From Rhizobium brockwellii (GTDB taxonomy: Bacteria > Pseudomonadota > Alphaproteobacteria > Rhizobiales > Rhizobiaceae), in assembly GCF_000769405.2 (NCBI RefSeq), contig NZ_CP053439.1, positions 620,001 to 684,000 on the forward strand: DNA of 64,000 bases, given 5' to 3'. The translations under genes and the position numbers were made by a program. Positions 9,212 to 20,613 of the stretch are shown here, in pieces. The notes under the pieces are model-generated. The model saw nothing but the letters and a program-made list of their open reading frames with translations, had not been told where the DNA came from and did no database searches. Position 1 is the stretch's first letter. Every line of letters starts with the position of its first letter.

Positions 9212-10249
9212 CTACCGGCCCATCAGCTTCAGCGGTATGCCGGAGGCGAGAGCCGAGACGTAGCGTCGCTTCTGGTAGAAGCCGTTGAGCGAGATGCGCG
9301 GGAGATAGCCGGTCAGCTTCGCTGCCGGCAACCCGGGCTGCGTGGTGACCGCAAGGGTAAAGCCGAGATTGCGAGCGATGCGCGCCTCGCGGGCGGTCGC
9401 AGCCGCCGGCGTGCCGTAAGGATAGGCGATCGTCTCGGGACGGATACCGGTCACCGCTTCGAGGTAATCCGCCGAAGCCTGCATTTCAATTCGCGCTTCG
9501 GCTTCCGGCAGCCGGGCGAGCGCCCGATGGCTGATCGTATGGGCGCCGAGCGTTGCGAGCGGATGTGCCGCCAGCCATTGCAATTCGCCGGGTCCCATCA
9601 CGAGGTCGCGCACAATATCCGTCGGCTCGATGCCGTTATCCCGCGCCAGCAGATCGATGGCGGCGACGGCGCGCGCCTCGTCGGAGCCATGGATATAGGC
9701 GGCAAAGCGCTCGAAGGCATGCCATTGCTGTTGCGGGCTGTCGAGCACCACGCGCTCCATGCCGCGGCCGAGATCGAAGCGGATTTCCGGCACCTGGCGC
9801 AAGAGGATCGCCAGCGTCTCCCACCAGATGCTGTGGGAGCCCTCGGCAAAACCCTTGGCGACGAATACCGTGAACGGTGCCTGATGCCGCTCGAACACCG
9901 GCAGCGCATGTTCCAGATTGTTGTTGTATCCGTCGTCGAGCGTGAAGGCCGCGAATGGCGGTCCACCCTCCGGCTCCGCCAGCAGCGCCGGCACCTGATC
10001 GAGCGGCACGAAGCGGTAGCCCTCCCGCCGCAGCCGCCGCAGCGCCACGTCGAGAAACCGCGGGGTGATTTCGAGATGTGCATTCGGCTCGAAGGCTTCG
10101 GCCACGTGTGGGCGGACATGATGCAGCGTGAAGACGACGCCGCGCCCGCGTGCTTCGCGCATTAGCCCGGCCGAGGCAAGCAGCCAGGAAAACTCGAGCC
10201 CGGCGCCGATCGCCAGTCGCTTGCCCAATCGCTTGAATTGTCCCGTCAT
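9212..10249 (-). CDS. Polysaccharide deacetylase (NodB-homology) family protein
   Basis: A 345-residue carbohydrate esterase 4 fold. The metal-binding Asp lies in FTLDDGYNNN, and the H-x3-H metal motif is in LGAHTISHRAL. A third motif with TIAYPYG completes the set, so the catalytic site looks intact. It presumably removes acetyl groups from a cell-surface or exported polysaccharide; the substrate is unknown. It is convergent with pdxH (6 bases between the stops) and stands alone. There is no obvious signal peptide, only a mildly hydrophobic N-terminal segment (about 12-30). Confidence 0.9.
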   Translation of the reverse strand: MTGQFKRLGKRLAIGAGLEFSWLLASAGLMREARGRGVVFTLHHVRPHVAEAFEPNAHLEITPRFLDVALRRLRREGYRFVPLDQVPALLAEPEGGPPFAAFTLDDGYNNNLEHALPVFERHQAPFTVFVAKGFAEGSHSIWWETLAILLRQVPEIRFDLGRGMERVVLDSPQQQWHAFERFAAYIHGSDEARAVAAIDLLARDNGIEPTDIVRDLVMGPGELQWLAAHPLATLGAHTISHRALARLPEAEARIEMQASADYLEAVTGIRPETIAYPYGTPAAATAREARIARNLGFTLAVTTQPGLPAAKLTGYLPRISLNGFYQKRRYVSALASGIPLKLMGR

Positions 10250-10445
10250 GCGGTGCCCCGTCCCCTGCCTTTTCCGGAAACTAGCAAGTGCGACTTAAGC
10301 CTTGCTGAATCCCGGTTCAGCACAGGTCTTTGATTTCCTGTTAACCAAAACGATGAAAAGACTAGAAAAATGATAGGCGTTGCCTCAAAGTCGCGCCAAA
10401 CTTACGGCTTCTGTCACAATACGGGACAAACGCCGATCCTATCGC

Positions 10446-10505
10446 GGGCCAATGCATGAAGGGCCTGCGCATGAGGGGCCAGCATATGAGGGGAAGTGCA
10501 TGAGA
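10446..10505 (+). repeat. Four tandem 15-base repeats covering the ribosome site and start of the carboxypeptidase gene
   Basis: Units 10446-10460, 10461-10475, 10476-10490 and 10491-10505 follow the pattern GGGCC-N5-ATGAG. Each unit carries a GAGGGG- or AAGGG-like ribosome site and an ATG or ATG-like triplet, and the last one gives the start at 10500. Confidence 0.8.
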
Positions 10506-11783
10506 AAGCTTTGGGCGGCTGTTTTGACCGTAACGCTTGCCGTTTCGGCGCCTCTTGCGGCTCTTGCCGGCAACGCTTCGCTGATCCTCGATGCCCGGAC
10601 CGGCAAGGTTCTCGCCGCTGAAAACGCCGATACGCTGAACCATCCGGCCTCGCTGACGAAGATGATGACGCTCTACCTCACCTTCGAGGCGTTGAAACGC
10701 GGCAAGATCGCCTGGGATACCCCGATCAAGATGTCGAAATACGCCGCCTCCCGGCCGCCGACCAAGCTTGGCGTCAAGGCGGGCGGCACGATCACCGTGC
10801 GCGAGGCGGTCTATGGCATGATCGTCAAATCCGCCAATGATGCCGCCTCCGCCATGGGCGAAAAGCTCGCCGGCTCGGAAAGCGGCTTTGCCCGGGTGAT
10901 GACGGCCAAGGCCCGCCAGCTCGGCATGAGCCGCACCGTCTTCGTCAACGCCTCCGGCCTGCCGGACGGCCGTCAGGTGACGACGGCGCGGGACATGTCG
11001 ACGCTCGCCATCGCGCTGATGAAGAATTATCCGAACGAATACCGGCTGTTTTCGACGGCCAGTTTCAATTTCCGCGGCTGGACGGTGCGCGGTCACAACA
11101 ATCTCATGTACCGCTACCAGGGCATGGACGGCATCAAGACGGGATATACCAACGCCTCCGGCTTCAACCTCGTCAGCGCCGTCAGGGACGGCAACCGCCG
11201 CGTGGTCGGCGTCGTGCTTGGCGGTCGCACCGCCCGCAGCCGCGACGACAAGATGGCTGGTTTACTCGACCGATATCTCGGCCGTGCTTCATCTTCCGGC
11301 GGCGCAAAGCTGGTGGCGAGCGTCGGCGCCAAGGAGCCCGTCGAAATCGCGTCCGCCGCTGAGGCTTCCGATGTCCCGGTGCCATTCAACGCACCGCGCC
11401 AGGTCGACGATCTCGCAGCCAAGAGCCTGGCCTATGCCGATGACGCCGTCGTGCCGCTGGAGCGTCCGGTCGCGATGGACGAGATCCTGAACGCCGGCAA
11501 GACGCCGAAGACATCAGCAGAGAAGACCAATGGCGATTGGCAGATCCAGATCTCGGCCGCTCCCAGCGCCGATGCGGCGCGTGCGCTTCTTGCCCAGGCA
11601 AAGTCTGAAGCCGGCGCACCGCTCGTGTCCGCTTCGCCCTATACCGAGGCGGTCGGGCAGGGGGCCAACAAGATCTATCGCGCCCGCTTCGTCGGCTTCG
11701 CCAGCAAGGATGCCGCCGTCTCGGCCTGCGATGCGCTGAAGCAGCGCTCCTATGACTGCATGTTGCTGCCGGATCGCGGCTGA
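10500..11783 (+). CDS. D-alanyl-D-alanine carboxypeptidase with C-terminal SPOR domain
   Basis: A periplasmic penicillin-binding enzyme that trims peptidoglycan pentapeptides. It is 427 residues with a signal peptide at 1-21 (to ALAG). The catalytic triad motifs are present: SLTK (SxxK), SAN (SxN) and KTG in GIKTGYT. A Pro/Ala linker is followed by a SPOR domain (about 342-420, from GDWQIQISAAP), which usually binds denuded septal glycan. The ATG at 10500 is preferred because it places the signal peptide at the N-terminus. An in-frame ATG at 10452 would add 16 repeat-encoded residues. Confidence 0.94.
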   Translation: MRKLWAAVLTVTLAVSAPLAALAGNASLILDARTGKVLAAENADTLNHPASLTKMMTLYLTFEALKRGKIAWDTPIKMSKYAASRPPTKLGVKAGGTITVREAVYGMIVKSANDAASAMGEKLAGSESGFARVMTAKARQLGMSRTVFVNASGLPDGRQVTTARDMSTLAIALMKNYPNEYRLFSTASFNFRGWTVRGHNNLMYRYQGMDGIKTGYTNASGFNLVSAVRDGNRRVVGVVLGGRTARSRDDKMAGLLDRYLGRASSSGGAKLVASVGAKEPVEIASAAEASDVPVPFNAPRQVDDLAAKSLAYADDAVVPLERPVAMDEILNAGKTPKTSAEKTNGDWQIQISAAPSADAARALLAQAKSEAGAPLVSASPYTEAVGQGANKIYRARFVGFASKDAAVSACDALKQRSYDCMLLPDRG

Positions 11784-11866
11784 TCGCCGCCCGGCACTCT
11801 GGGCAATCCCGTTCTGGACAATTGTTGGGAATCAGCGTCTCCTCCATAAACAAAAGGAGAACGTCC

Positions 11867-12184
11867 ATGCTACGCCGTCTCGCCGATCAGTTCGAAACCT
11901 CATCCGCGGCCTATGCCGCGGCCAATGGCATCGAGCGTGACCCCGACTGGTTTTTGCTGAAGCTGCAGGAGGAGGTGGGTGAGCTCACCCAGGCCTGGAA
12001 CCGCCTGACCGGCCGCGGGCGCCGCAGGAACCGGACGCCGGAAGAACTCGACCGCGATCTCGCCGACGAAACAGCCGACCTGCTCGGCCACATCCTGCTC
12101 TTTGCCCGCCGCAACGATATCGACCTTGCCGCGGCCATCGAACGGAAGTGGCGGTTCCAGCCGGCGCTGACGTCGAAGAGCTGA
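11867..12184 (+). CDS. MazG-like nucleotide pyrophosphohydrolase
   Basis: A 105-residue all-alpha protein. The segment LLKLQEEVGELTQAWNRL together with LADETADLLGHILLFARRNDI matches the ExxE...ExxD metal-binding helices of the MazG / all-alpha NTP pyrophosphatase superfamily. It probably cleaves a (d)NTP to NMP plus pyrophosphate; the substrate is unknown. The start at 11867 is preceded by AAAGGAGA at good spacing. It lies downstream of the carboxypeptidase and may be co-transcribed. Confidence 0.8.
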   Translation: MLRRLADQFETSSAAYAAANGIERDPDWFLLKLQEEVGELTQAWNRLTGRGRRRNRTPEELDRDLADETADLLGHILLFARRNDIDLAAAIERKWRFQPALTSKS

Positions 12185-12203
12185 TGCAATACCGCCCAAT
12201 GGT

Positions 12204-12851
12204 TTAGGCAGGGCTATCCGTCTTCGGAAAATCCGGCTGCGCTTCCGGCCTTGCTGATCGGAAGGCGTCGAGCGTCACACACCGCTGCTCGACCGCAAGC
12301 AGCAGCGGGTAGGCTAAGAGATCATGGCCGAGACGGCGGGCATTGCTCATCTGCGGGATGAGATGCAGATCGGCTAAGCCCGGACGCTCGCCGAAACAGA
12401 AGGGCGACGGGCTTCGACGCTGCGCAAGCGTCTCTTCGAGCGCTGCAAAGCCGAGCCCCAGCCAATGCTGCAGCCAGCGCTTCACCTCCGCCTCGCCGCC
12501 GCCGAGCTCGTCGCGCAGGAACTGCCGGACACGCTGGACGGTCAAAGCGTGCATCTCCGACGCGATATGGGCGGCAAAACCTCTCGCCTCTGCGCGCAAC
12601 GCGGGGTCATCGGGCAGAAGGCTCGGATCGGGATAGGTTTCTTCGATATAAGCGAGGATGGCTGACGATTGCGGCACGATATGGCCGCCGATATCGAGCG
12701 CTGGCAGTAGCCCTTGCGGATTGAGCCGGCGATACTCGCCGGGCTCCAGCGAGCTCGCAGGCACATAGCGGTAGGCAATACCCTTGAGGTTGAGCGCGAT
12801 CCGCACCCGTTCCCCCGCCGAATTCTGCCATCGCGAAATCAGCCGCATCAT
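12204..12851 (-). CDS. Glutathione S-transferase, zeta/maleylacetoacetate isomerase-like
   Basis: 215 residues with an N-terminal thioredoxin-fold GST domain (about 1-82, NPQGLLPALDIGG and QSSAILAYIEE with the conserved cis-Pro and Ser-Ala glutathione contacts) and an all-alpha C-terminal domain. The length and the RVRIALNLKG segment match maleylacetoacetate isomerases. The usual active-site SSCS-x2-R motif reads NSAGERVR here, so the catalytic Cys is absent. It may therefore be a different GST-type isomerase. No tyrosine-degradation genes are adjacent. Confidence 0.8.
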   Translation of the reverse strand: MMRLISRWQNSAGERVRIALNLKGIAYRYVPASSLEPGEYRRLNPQGLLPALDIGGHIVPQSSAILAYIEETYPDPSLLPDDPALRAEARGFAAHIASEMHALTVQRVRQFLRDELGGGEAEVKRWLQHWLGLGFAALEETLAQRRSPSPFCFGERPGLADLHLIPQMSNARRLGHDLLAYPLLLAVEQRCVTLDAFRSARPEAQPDFPKTDSPA

Positions 12852-12869
12852 GACCTTCCCGAAATCGAG

Positions 12870-13361
12870 TCACCCGACCTTATAGCGGTAGAATTTGCTG
12901 TCCACCGCCATCAGCGGAAAGGCGCGGGGCAGGGCGCTCTTGGCAATCTCGGCAAAGCCGTTCTTCTCGTAGAAGCGATGGGCGGCGACGAACTTGTCGG
13001 TTGTGCCGAGGAAGATATCGGTCAGGCCGGCATCCCTGGCATGGGCAAACAGGCGATCGAGGAGCCGCGCCGCCACGCCATGCTCATGGCCGCGAACCGC
13101 AGCAGCGACGAACATCTTGCGCAGCGCCGCCTGGTTGTTGCCTATATCCTTGAGCCCGACCGTGCCGACGATAGCGCCATCCTTGACGGCGACCCAGAAC
13201 TGCCCCTTGCCGGACTGATAAAAATCCGGGATGACCCGGAGATCCGGCTGCGCATCCACGGTGATGTCGATGCCGAATTCCTCGCGCTGGATCGGCAGGA
13301 TCACCGAAAGCACGGCATCGGCGTCATCGGCGGTGAAGGTTCTGATTTCGACGTCCGCCAT
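12870..13361 (-). CDS. GNAT family N-acetyltransferase
   Basis: A 163-residue single GNAT domain. The acetyl-CoA-binding region is around LRKMFVAAAVRGHEHGVAARLLDRLF (the R/Q-x2-G/A loop is loosely conserved as RGHEHGVA), followed by FYEKNGF near the C-terminus. Substrate unknown. It sits between tldD (16 bases upstream) and the GST gene (18 bases downstream), all on the minus strand, so the three may be co-transcribed. Confidence 0.85.
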   Translation of the reverse strand: MADVEIRTFTADDADAVLSVILPIQREEFGIDITVDAQPDLRVIPDFYQSGKGQFWVAVKDGAIVGTVGLKDIGNNQAALRKMFVAAAVRGHEHGVAARLLDRLFAHARDAGLTDIFLGTTDKFVAAHRFYEKNGFAEIAKSALPRAFPLMAVDSKFYRYKVG

Positions 13362-13377
13362 GACGGGTCCTTTCGCC

Positions 13378-14793
13378 TCAGGTCTGCGTGCCGCCGACCG
13401 TTACCTGATCCATGCGCAGATGCGGCTGGCCGACGCCGACCGGAACCCATTGGCCGGCCTTGCCGCAATTGCCGATGCCGGTATCGAGCTTCATGTCGTT
13501 GCCGATCATCGACACCCGCTTCATCGCATCCGGACCGTTGCCGATCAGCATCGCGCCCTTGATCGGCGCGCCGACCTTGCCGTTCTCGATCAGATAGGCC
13601 TCGGTGCAGCCGAAGACGAACTTGCCGGAGGTGATATCAACCTGGCCGCCGCCGAAGGAGACGGCATAGATGCCCTTCTTCACCGAGGCGATGATCTCCT
13701 CGGGCGTCTTGTCGCCGCCGAGCATATAGGTGTTGGTCATGCGCGGCATCGGCACATGGGAATAGCCCTGGCGGCGGCCATTGCCGGTCGGCGCCATGCC
13801 CATCAGCCGGGCATTCTGTCGATCCTGCATATAGCCGACGAGCTTGCCGTTTTCGATCAGCACGTTGTAGGCAGACGGCGTGCCCTCGTCATCGATGGTG
13901 ATCGAGCCGCGGCGATTGTCGATCGTGCCGTCATCGACGACGGTGACGCCGGGAGCGGCGACCATCTGGCCGAGAAGGCCTGAAAAGGCCGAGGTCTTCT
14001 TGCGGTTGAAATCGCCTTCCAGCCCGTGGCCGACGGCCTCGTGCAGCATCACGCCCGGCCAGCCGGAGCCGAGAACGACGTCCATCGTGCCCGCCGGCGC
14101 ATCAATCGCCTCGAGATTGACGAGCGCCTGGCGCAGCGCCTCGTCGGCGCCGTATTGCCAGCTGCCTTCGGCGATGAAATCGCCGAAGCCGATGCGCCCG
14201 CCGTGGCCGTAGGAGCCGCTCTCCTGCCGATCACCTTCGCCGACCATCACCGAAATGTTGATGCGCGTCATCGGCCTGATGTCGCGCACACGGTGTCCGT
14301 CGGCGCGCAGGATATCGACGACCTGCCAGCTTGCGGCGACCGAGGCCGTCACCTGGCGCACCTTGTCATCCTTGCCTCTCAGATAGGCGTCGATGTCCTG
14401 CAGGACCTTGACCTTCTCCTCGAAGTTCGGCTGGCCGATCGGGTTCTCGTCGCTGTAGAATTTCTTGTTGGTGCCCTGGGGTGCGGCCGCATAGGAGCCG
14501 GAATAGCCGCGCGTCACCGCGCCGACGGCATCGGCCGCCCGCTTCAGCGCCGCGACCGAGAGGTCGCCGGCATGGGCATAGCCGACCGCTTCGCCGGCAA
14601 CGGCACGCAAGCCGAAACCCTGTTCGGTGTTGAAGCTGCCGCCCTTCAGCCTGCCATTGTCGAAGGTCAGCGCTTCCGCCTGCGCATGCTCGATGAACAG
14701 TTCGCCATCATCGGAGCCGGACAGGGCCTCGGCCACGTGCTTGCGCATCGTCGCTTCATCGGCATCGAAAAGCGTCAGGAGATCGGTGGTCAT
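13378..14793 (-). CDS. tldD: Metalloprotease TldD
   Basis: The TldD subunit of the TldD/TldE (PmbA) zinc protease, which degrades unfolded peptides and trims some modified peptides. It is 471 residues, the normal family length. The zinc motif HEAVGHGLEGD (HExxxH type) is intact at about residue 252. The C-terminal ending GKAGQWVPVGVGQP and NCG residues are typical of TldD. Its partner TldE is not in this window. It is the first gene of a minus-strand run with the GNAT and GST genes. Confidence 0.96.
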   Translation of the reverse strand: MTTDLLTLFDADEATMRKHVAEALSGSDDGELFIEHAQAEALTFDNGRLKGGSFNTEQGFGLRAVAGEAVGYAHAGDLSVAALKRAADAVGAVTRGYSGSYAAAPQGTNKKFYSDENPIGQPNFEEKVKVLQDIDAYLRGKDDKVRQVTASVAASWQVVDILRADGHRVRDIRPMTRINISVMVGEGDRQESGSYGHGGRIGFGDFIAEGSWQYGADEALRQALVNLEAIDAPAGTMDVVLGSGWPGVMLHEAVGHGLEGDFNRKKTSAFSGLLGQMVAAPGVTVVDDGTIDNRRGSITIDDEGTPSAYNVLIENGKLVGYMQDRQNARLMGMAPTGNGRRQGYSHVPMPRMTNTYMLGGDKTPEEIIASVKKGIYAVSFGGGQVDITSGKFVFGCTEAYLIENGKVGAPIKGAMLIGNGPDAMKRVSMIGNDMKLDTGIGNCGKAGQWVPVGVGQPHLRMDQVTVGGTQT

Positions 14794-14820
14794 GGTATGG
14801 CTCCAATGGGCATGCGTTCA

Positions 14821-14836
14821 GGAGTAAACTTACTCC
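14821..14836. promoter_or_regulatory. Short perfect palindrome upstream of tldD
   Basis: GGAGTAAACTTACTCC has 7-base arms around AC, and the words GGACTCC and GGAGT recur within the next 35 bases. It lies 28 bases before the tldD start, so it could be an operator. No matching regulator is known to me. Confidence 0.3.
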
Positions 14837-14998
14837 CTAGATAGGACTCCACATAATAAGGAGTGAAGCCCCGCCGTCGAATTATTCTTTTTTTTAAGGG
14901 ATGTGAGCGTTCCCATCGCTTTGCGCTGTGTGGCGACGCGGCTTTTTTACATATTCAGCTTGGAAGCCGATTTGTTCGAGATGGCGAGCAAACAATTG

Positions 14999-15172
14999 CC
15001 CCTCACCCTAACCTTACCGGGGTCGAGCCACCCGTCTCGACCCGTCCTCCGGACCCCCGTAAAAACGGGGCGAGGGGACGTGCCTTGCGCGAGGTGAGTG
15101 GAGAACGGAGAGGTTGCGTTATGCCCCTTCGCCCCGTTTACGGGGAGAAGGTGACGGCAGGCGGATGAGGGG
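14999..15172. repeat. RIME-like intergenic mosaic element, copy 2
   Basis: It begins CCCCTCACCCTAACCTTACC and ends CGGATGAGGGG. It shares the left end, the ACGGGG-GAGGGGACGTGCC block and the GAACGGAGAGGT block with copy 1 in the same orientation. The GTCGAGCCAC..CTCGACCC block is inverted and moved to the left end. It fills most of the 406-base gap 14794-15199; the rest of the gap has no gene. Confidence 0.75.
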
Positions 15173-15199
15173 CGGACCCACGGAAGCTGCCAATTGACC

Positions 15200-15841
15200 T
15201 CACGGCAGGGCGTCGAAACCTTCCGCAAAGCCCTTGAGGTCGACGGGGATGCCGATGCCTTCTTCCGGGGTCTGGAAGACGATGAAGGTTGCCTGGGCGC
15301 CGCTGCGGAAGGTCTTGAGCAGCTCGTCCTCGAGCACGACTTCGGCGTAGCAGCCATCGGCAAAGCAGCGGACGAAATAGGCACGGCCGATATCCTTGCC
15401 GTCGACATTGAGCCCGAGGCCGTTCGGCAGCAGCACGCCGAGTGGCGCCAGCACGCGCAGAATCTTCGACTTACGGTCGGCCGTCTTCAGCACGACGACG
15501 GAAAGCCCGACCTCCGGCCGATCCTCGGCGATGACATTTTGCATCAGCGCGCATTGTTCGGTCGAAGCCCCTGCCGGCTTGTCGCAGACGACGGACCATG
15601 CGCCATGATTGGACTTTACCGTGCCGGGCGCCGGCGGCTGCGTCTGGCCGGGTGTCACCTGTTCGACATTCGGTTTGGCGGCGCTCGGCTGTTGCGGCGC
15701 CGGAGCAGGGGTCGGCGCCGGCGCGGAAGCCGGCGGCTTGGCCTGCGACGGCGTGGGCTGCTGTGCGAAAACGGGCGTCGTCGCTGCGGCCGCGATGCTG
15801 GCAGTCAGGAGAAGCGACTGCGCGAGGGAACGGAAACCCAT
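15200..15841 (-). CDS. Invasion-associated locus B (IalB) family protein
   Basis: A 213-residue periplasmic protein with a signal peptide at 1-26 (to PVFAQ) and then a Pro/Ala/Gln-rich linker (about 27-70). An IalB-type domain follows, starting WSVVCDKPAG and containing paired cysteines (CDK, EQCALMQ, VRCFADGCYAEV). IalB-like proteins are widespread in alphaproteobacteria; the name comes from Bartonella erythrocyte invasion, and the function in rhizobia is not established. The ATG at 15841 is chosen because it starts the signal peptide; an upstream in-frame ATG at 15997 does not. Confidence 0.88.
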   Translation of the reverse strand: MGFRSLAQSLLLTASIAAAATTPVFAQQPTPSQAKPPASAPAPTPAPAPQQPSAAKPNVEQVTPGQTQPPAPGTVKSNHGAWSVVCDKPAGASTEQCALMQNVIAEDRPEVGLSVVVLKTADRKSKILRVLAPLGVLLPNGLGLNVDGKDIGRAYFVRCFADGCYAEVVLEDELLKTFRSGAQATFIVFQTPEEGIGIPVDLKGFAEGFDALP

Positions 15842-16181
15842 GGAAACCTCTGGATATCGAATCATTGCGGCTATTGTTGAAGCTGCCCACCAAAAATGAA
15901 AAGCCCCACCCCGTGAAAACCGGGGGACTGCGGCGGAAATTGGACCTTTCCGAAATAATGTGTCGCGCGCGGATTGGCCGGAAAGCCGATTTTTCATATG
16001 CTGATGAAAAACTTGGGATGTTTTGCCGTTCTGACCTGCCTATGCTTTGAGCAAAAATGCCGCATAGACAATTGCTCTGACCTGTTGCGGCAAATGCCAA
16101 ACTGTGGTTTGAAGCGCTGAAGATGGCAAGGATTCTGCGTTCTATTTTGCAGGTCAAGCGCTCGAGGGAGATAATAAGGTG
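15842..16181. other. 340-base divergent intergenic region before the cta operon
   Basis: No gene is supported here. It must hold the promoters of the IalB gene and of ctaC, but I could not pick out a convincing pair of promoter boxes. A CCCCACCCCGTG..CCGGGGG G/C-rich stretch at about 15905-15925 is not a clean hairpin. Confidence 0.5.
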
Positions 16182-18789
<2,608 letters not shown>

Positions 18790-18800
18790 TTTGCGCGGAC

Positions 18801-18833
18801 ATCAGGACGCCGCTTTCGATACGGCGTCCTGAT
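18801..18833. other. Perfect 12-bp-stem hairpin between ctaD and ctaB
   Basis: ATCAGGACGCCG (18801-18812) pairs with CGGCGTCCTGAT (18822-18833) across the 9-base loop CTTTCGATA. There is no U-run after it, so it is more likely an mRNA-processing or stability element inside the operon than a full terminator. Confidence 0.7.
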
Positions 18834-18853
18834 GGTAAGACATTCAGGACGGA

Positions 18854-19807
18854 ATGATGACGGTCATCGACAATCACGGGGTGCTTGCAAAGGACGGCGA
18901 ATTGTCGGAAGCGAGTGCGCGCGATTATTTCGAATTGCTGAAGCCACGGGTGATGTCGCTCGTGGTCTTCACTGCTTTTGCCGGTCTCGTGCTGGCGCCG
19001 GGCCACATCCATCCGGTCCTCGGCCTGATCGCCATTCTCTGTATCGCCGTCGGCGCCGGCGCCTCCGGCGCGCTGAACATGTGGTATGACGCCGATATCG
19101 ACGCGATCATGAGCCGCACCGCCAACCGTCCGATCCCGGCCGGCCGCATCGCGCCTTCCGAGGCGCTCGCCTTCGGCCTGGTGCTGTCAGGCTTTTCGCT
19201 GGTGATTCTCGGCCTGGCGGTCAACTGGCTCTCGGCCGGCATCCTCGCCTTCACCATCTTCTTCTATGCCGTCGTCTACACCATGTGGCTGAAGCGCTCG
19301 ACGCCGCAGAACATCGTCATCGGCGGTGCTGCCGGCGCCTTCCCGCCGATGATCGGCTGGGCTTGCGTGACCAACAGCGTGACGATCGAGAGCACCGTTC
19401 TCTTCCTCATCATCTTCCTGTGGACACCGGCGCATTTCTGGGCGCTTGCCCTCTTCAAGATGCGCGACTACGAGGCCGTCGGCGTGCCGATGCTGCCGAA
19501 CGTCGCCGGCGAGCGGGTGACCAAGCATCAGATCGTCGCCTATGCGGTGCTGACCGCCGTCTGTGCGGTGTTGCCGTCTTTCCTCGGTTTCGCCAGCCTC
19601 GGTTATGGCCTCGTCGCCGCCGCCCTCGGCGCGATTTTCATATACTGTTCCATCGCCGTCTGGCGCATGCCCGACGGCGATGTGAAGATGATCCCGGCGA
19701 AGAAGCTCTTCGGCTTCTCGATCTTCTATCTCTTCGCCGTGTTCTCCGCCTTGATGATCGATCGGCTGGCCTCACTGCTGGTCTCGCATGCGGGAGGTTG
19801 GTTCTAA
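18854..19807 (+). CDS. ctaB: Protoheme IX farnesyltransferase (heme O synthase)
   Basis: A membrane prenyltransferase that adds a farnesyl group to heme B, giving heme O for the aa3 oxidase. It is 317 residues with about nine TM helices. The UbiA-type Asp-rich motif is [12 protein letters not shown] followed by [11 protein letters not shown], which is diagnostic of CtaB/Cox10. Two adjacent ATGs (18854, 18857) are possible starts. The TAA stop overlaps by one base with the next ATG at 19807, which suggests coupled translation. Confidence 0.97.
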   Translation: MMTVIDNHGVLAKDGELSEASARDYFELLKPRVMSLVVFTAFAGLVLAPGHIHPVLGLIAILCIAVGAGASGALNMWYDADIDAIMSRTANRPIPAGRIAPSEALAFGLVLSGFSLVILGLAVNWLSAGILAFTIFFYAVVYTMWLKRSTPQNIVIGGAAGAFPPMIGWACVTNSVTIESTVLFLIIFLWTPAHFWALALFKMRDYEAVGVPMLPNVAGERVTKHQIVAYAVLTAVCAVLPSFLGFASLGYGLVAAALGAIFIYCSIAVWRMPDGDVKMIPAKKLFGFSIFYLFAVFSALMIDRLASLLVSHAGGWF

Positions 19808-19947
19808 TGGAATTGATCAAGCTCACGGAAGCGCAACGCAAGTCGCGCCGCAACCGCAACGTTGCCCTCGGGCTGGTGCTTGCCGGCCTCGTCGTTCTGT
19901 TTTACGCGATCACCATCGTGAAGATCGGCGGGGGAATGGCCGGATGA
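19807..19947 (+). CDS. 46-residue single-TM protein of the cta operon
   Basis: [20 protein letters not shown] leads into one hydrophobic helix (about 20-40, [20 protein letters not shown]) and a short tail KIGGGMAG. A positively charged stretch before the helix suggests an N-in orientation. The start overlaps the ctaB stop (TAATG) and its stop overlaps the ctaG start (ATGA), so it is firmly embedded in the operon. Small proteins at this position are common in alphaproteobacterial cta operons (sometimes called CoxF), with a presumed role in oxidase assembly that I cannot confirm. Confidence 0.85.
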   Translation: MELIKLTEAQRKSRRNRNVALGLVLAGLVVLFYAITIVKIGGGMAG

Positions 19948-20552
19948 GCGAAAACGCCGGTACACCGAAGAGGCAGGGCCGCAACAACGGCGCCGTCGTG
20001 ATGATGTGCCTGAGCTTCGTCTTCGGCATGGGCGCGATGAGCTATGCCGCCGTGCCGCTTTATCGCATCTTCTGCCAGGTGACCGGCTATAACGGCACGA
20101 CGCAGCGCGTCGACCAGGTGTCGAGCGTCGTGCTCGACCGCACGATGCGCGTCACCTTCGACGCCAATGTCGCGCCCGGCCTGCAATGGGAATTCAAGCC
20201 GGTCCAGCGCGAGGTCAATCCGAAGATCGGCGAGACGATCCAGGTGAATTTCACCGCCGAGAATCGTTCGAACGAAACCCAGCGCGGCCAGGCGGTTTTC
20301 AACGTCACGCCGGGCGAAGCGGGCGTCTATTTCAACAAGGTGCAGTGTTTCTGCTTTACGGAAACGGACCTGAAGCCGGGCGAGAAGCTCGACATGCCTG
20401 TTGTGTTCTACATCGATCCTGAAATCGTCAAGGCCGTGGAATCCAGGGATATCCACACGGTCACGCTGTCATATACGTTCTACCCGAAAGAGGGTCCGAA
20501 GCCGGTGGCTTCGAATGAGGGTGGAGCGGAGAAGATTGAAAAGAAACTTTGA
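19944..20552 (+). CDS. ctaG: Cytochrome c oxidase assembly protein CtaG (Cox11 type)
   Basis: A membrane-anchored copper chaperone that delivers CuB to subunit I. It is 202 residues with one TM helix (about 17-38) and a periplasmic immunoglobulin-like domain. The copper-binding CFCF motif is present ([11 protein letters not shown]), and the N-terminal Cys of [10 protein letters not shown] is conserved. The start ATG at 19944 overlaps the preceding stop (ATGA). It is followed 61 bases later by ctaE. Confidence 0.96.
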   Translation: MSENAGTPKRQGRNNGAVVMMCLSFVFGMGAMSYAAVPLYRIFCQVTGYNGTTQRVDQVSSVVLDRTMRVTFDANVAPGLQWEFKPVQREVNPKIGETIQVNFTAENRSNETQRGQAVFNVTPGEAGVYFNKVQCFCFTETDLKPGEKLDMPVVFYIDPEIVKAVESRDIHTVTLSYTFYPKEGPKPVASNEGGAEKIEKKL

Positions 20553-20613
20553 TCAAGGCTCGTTTCCGGCTATGCCGGGAGCGGAGTGAAGGAAGACATC
20601 CGGGGATAACGAC

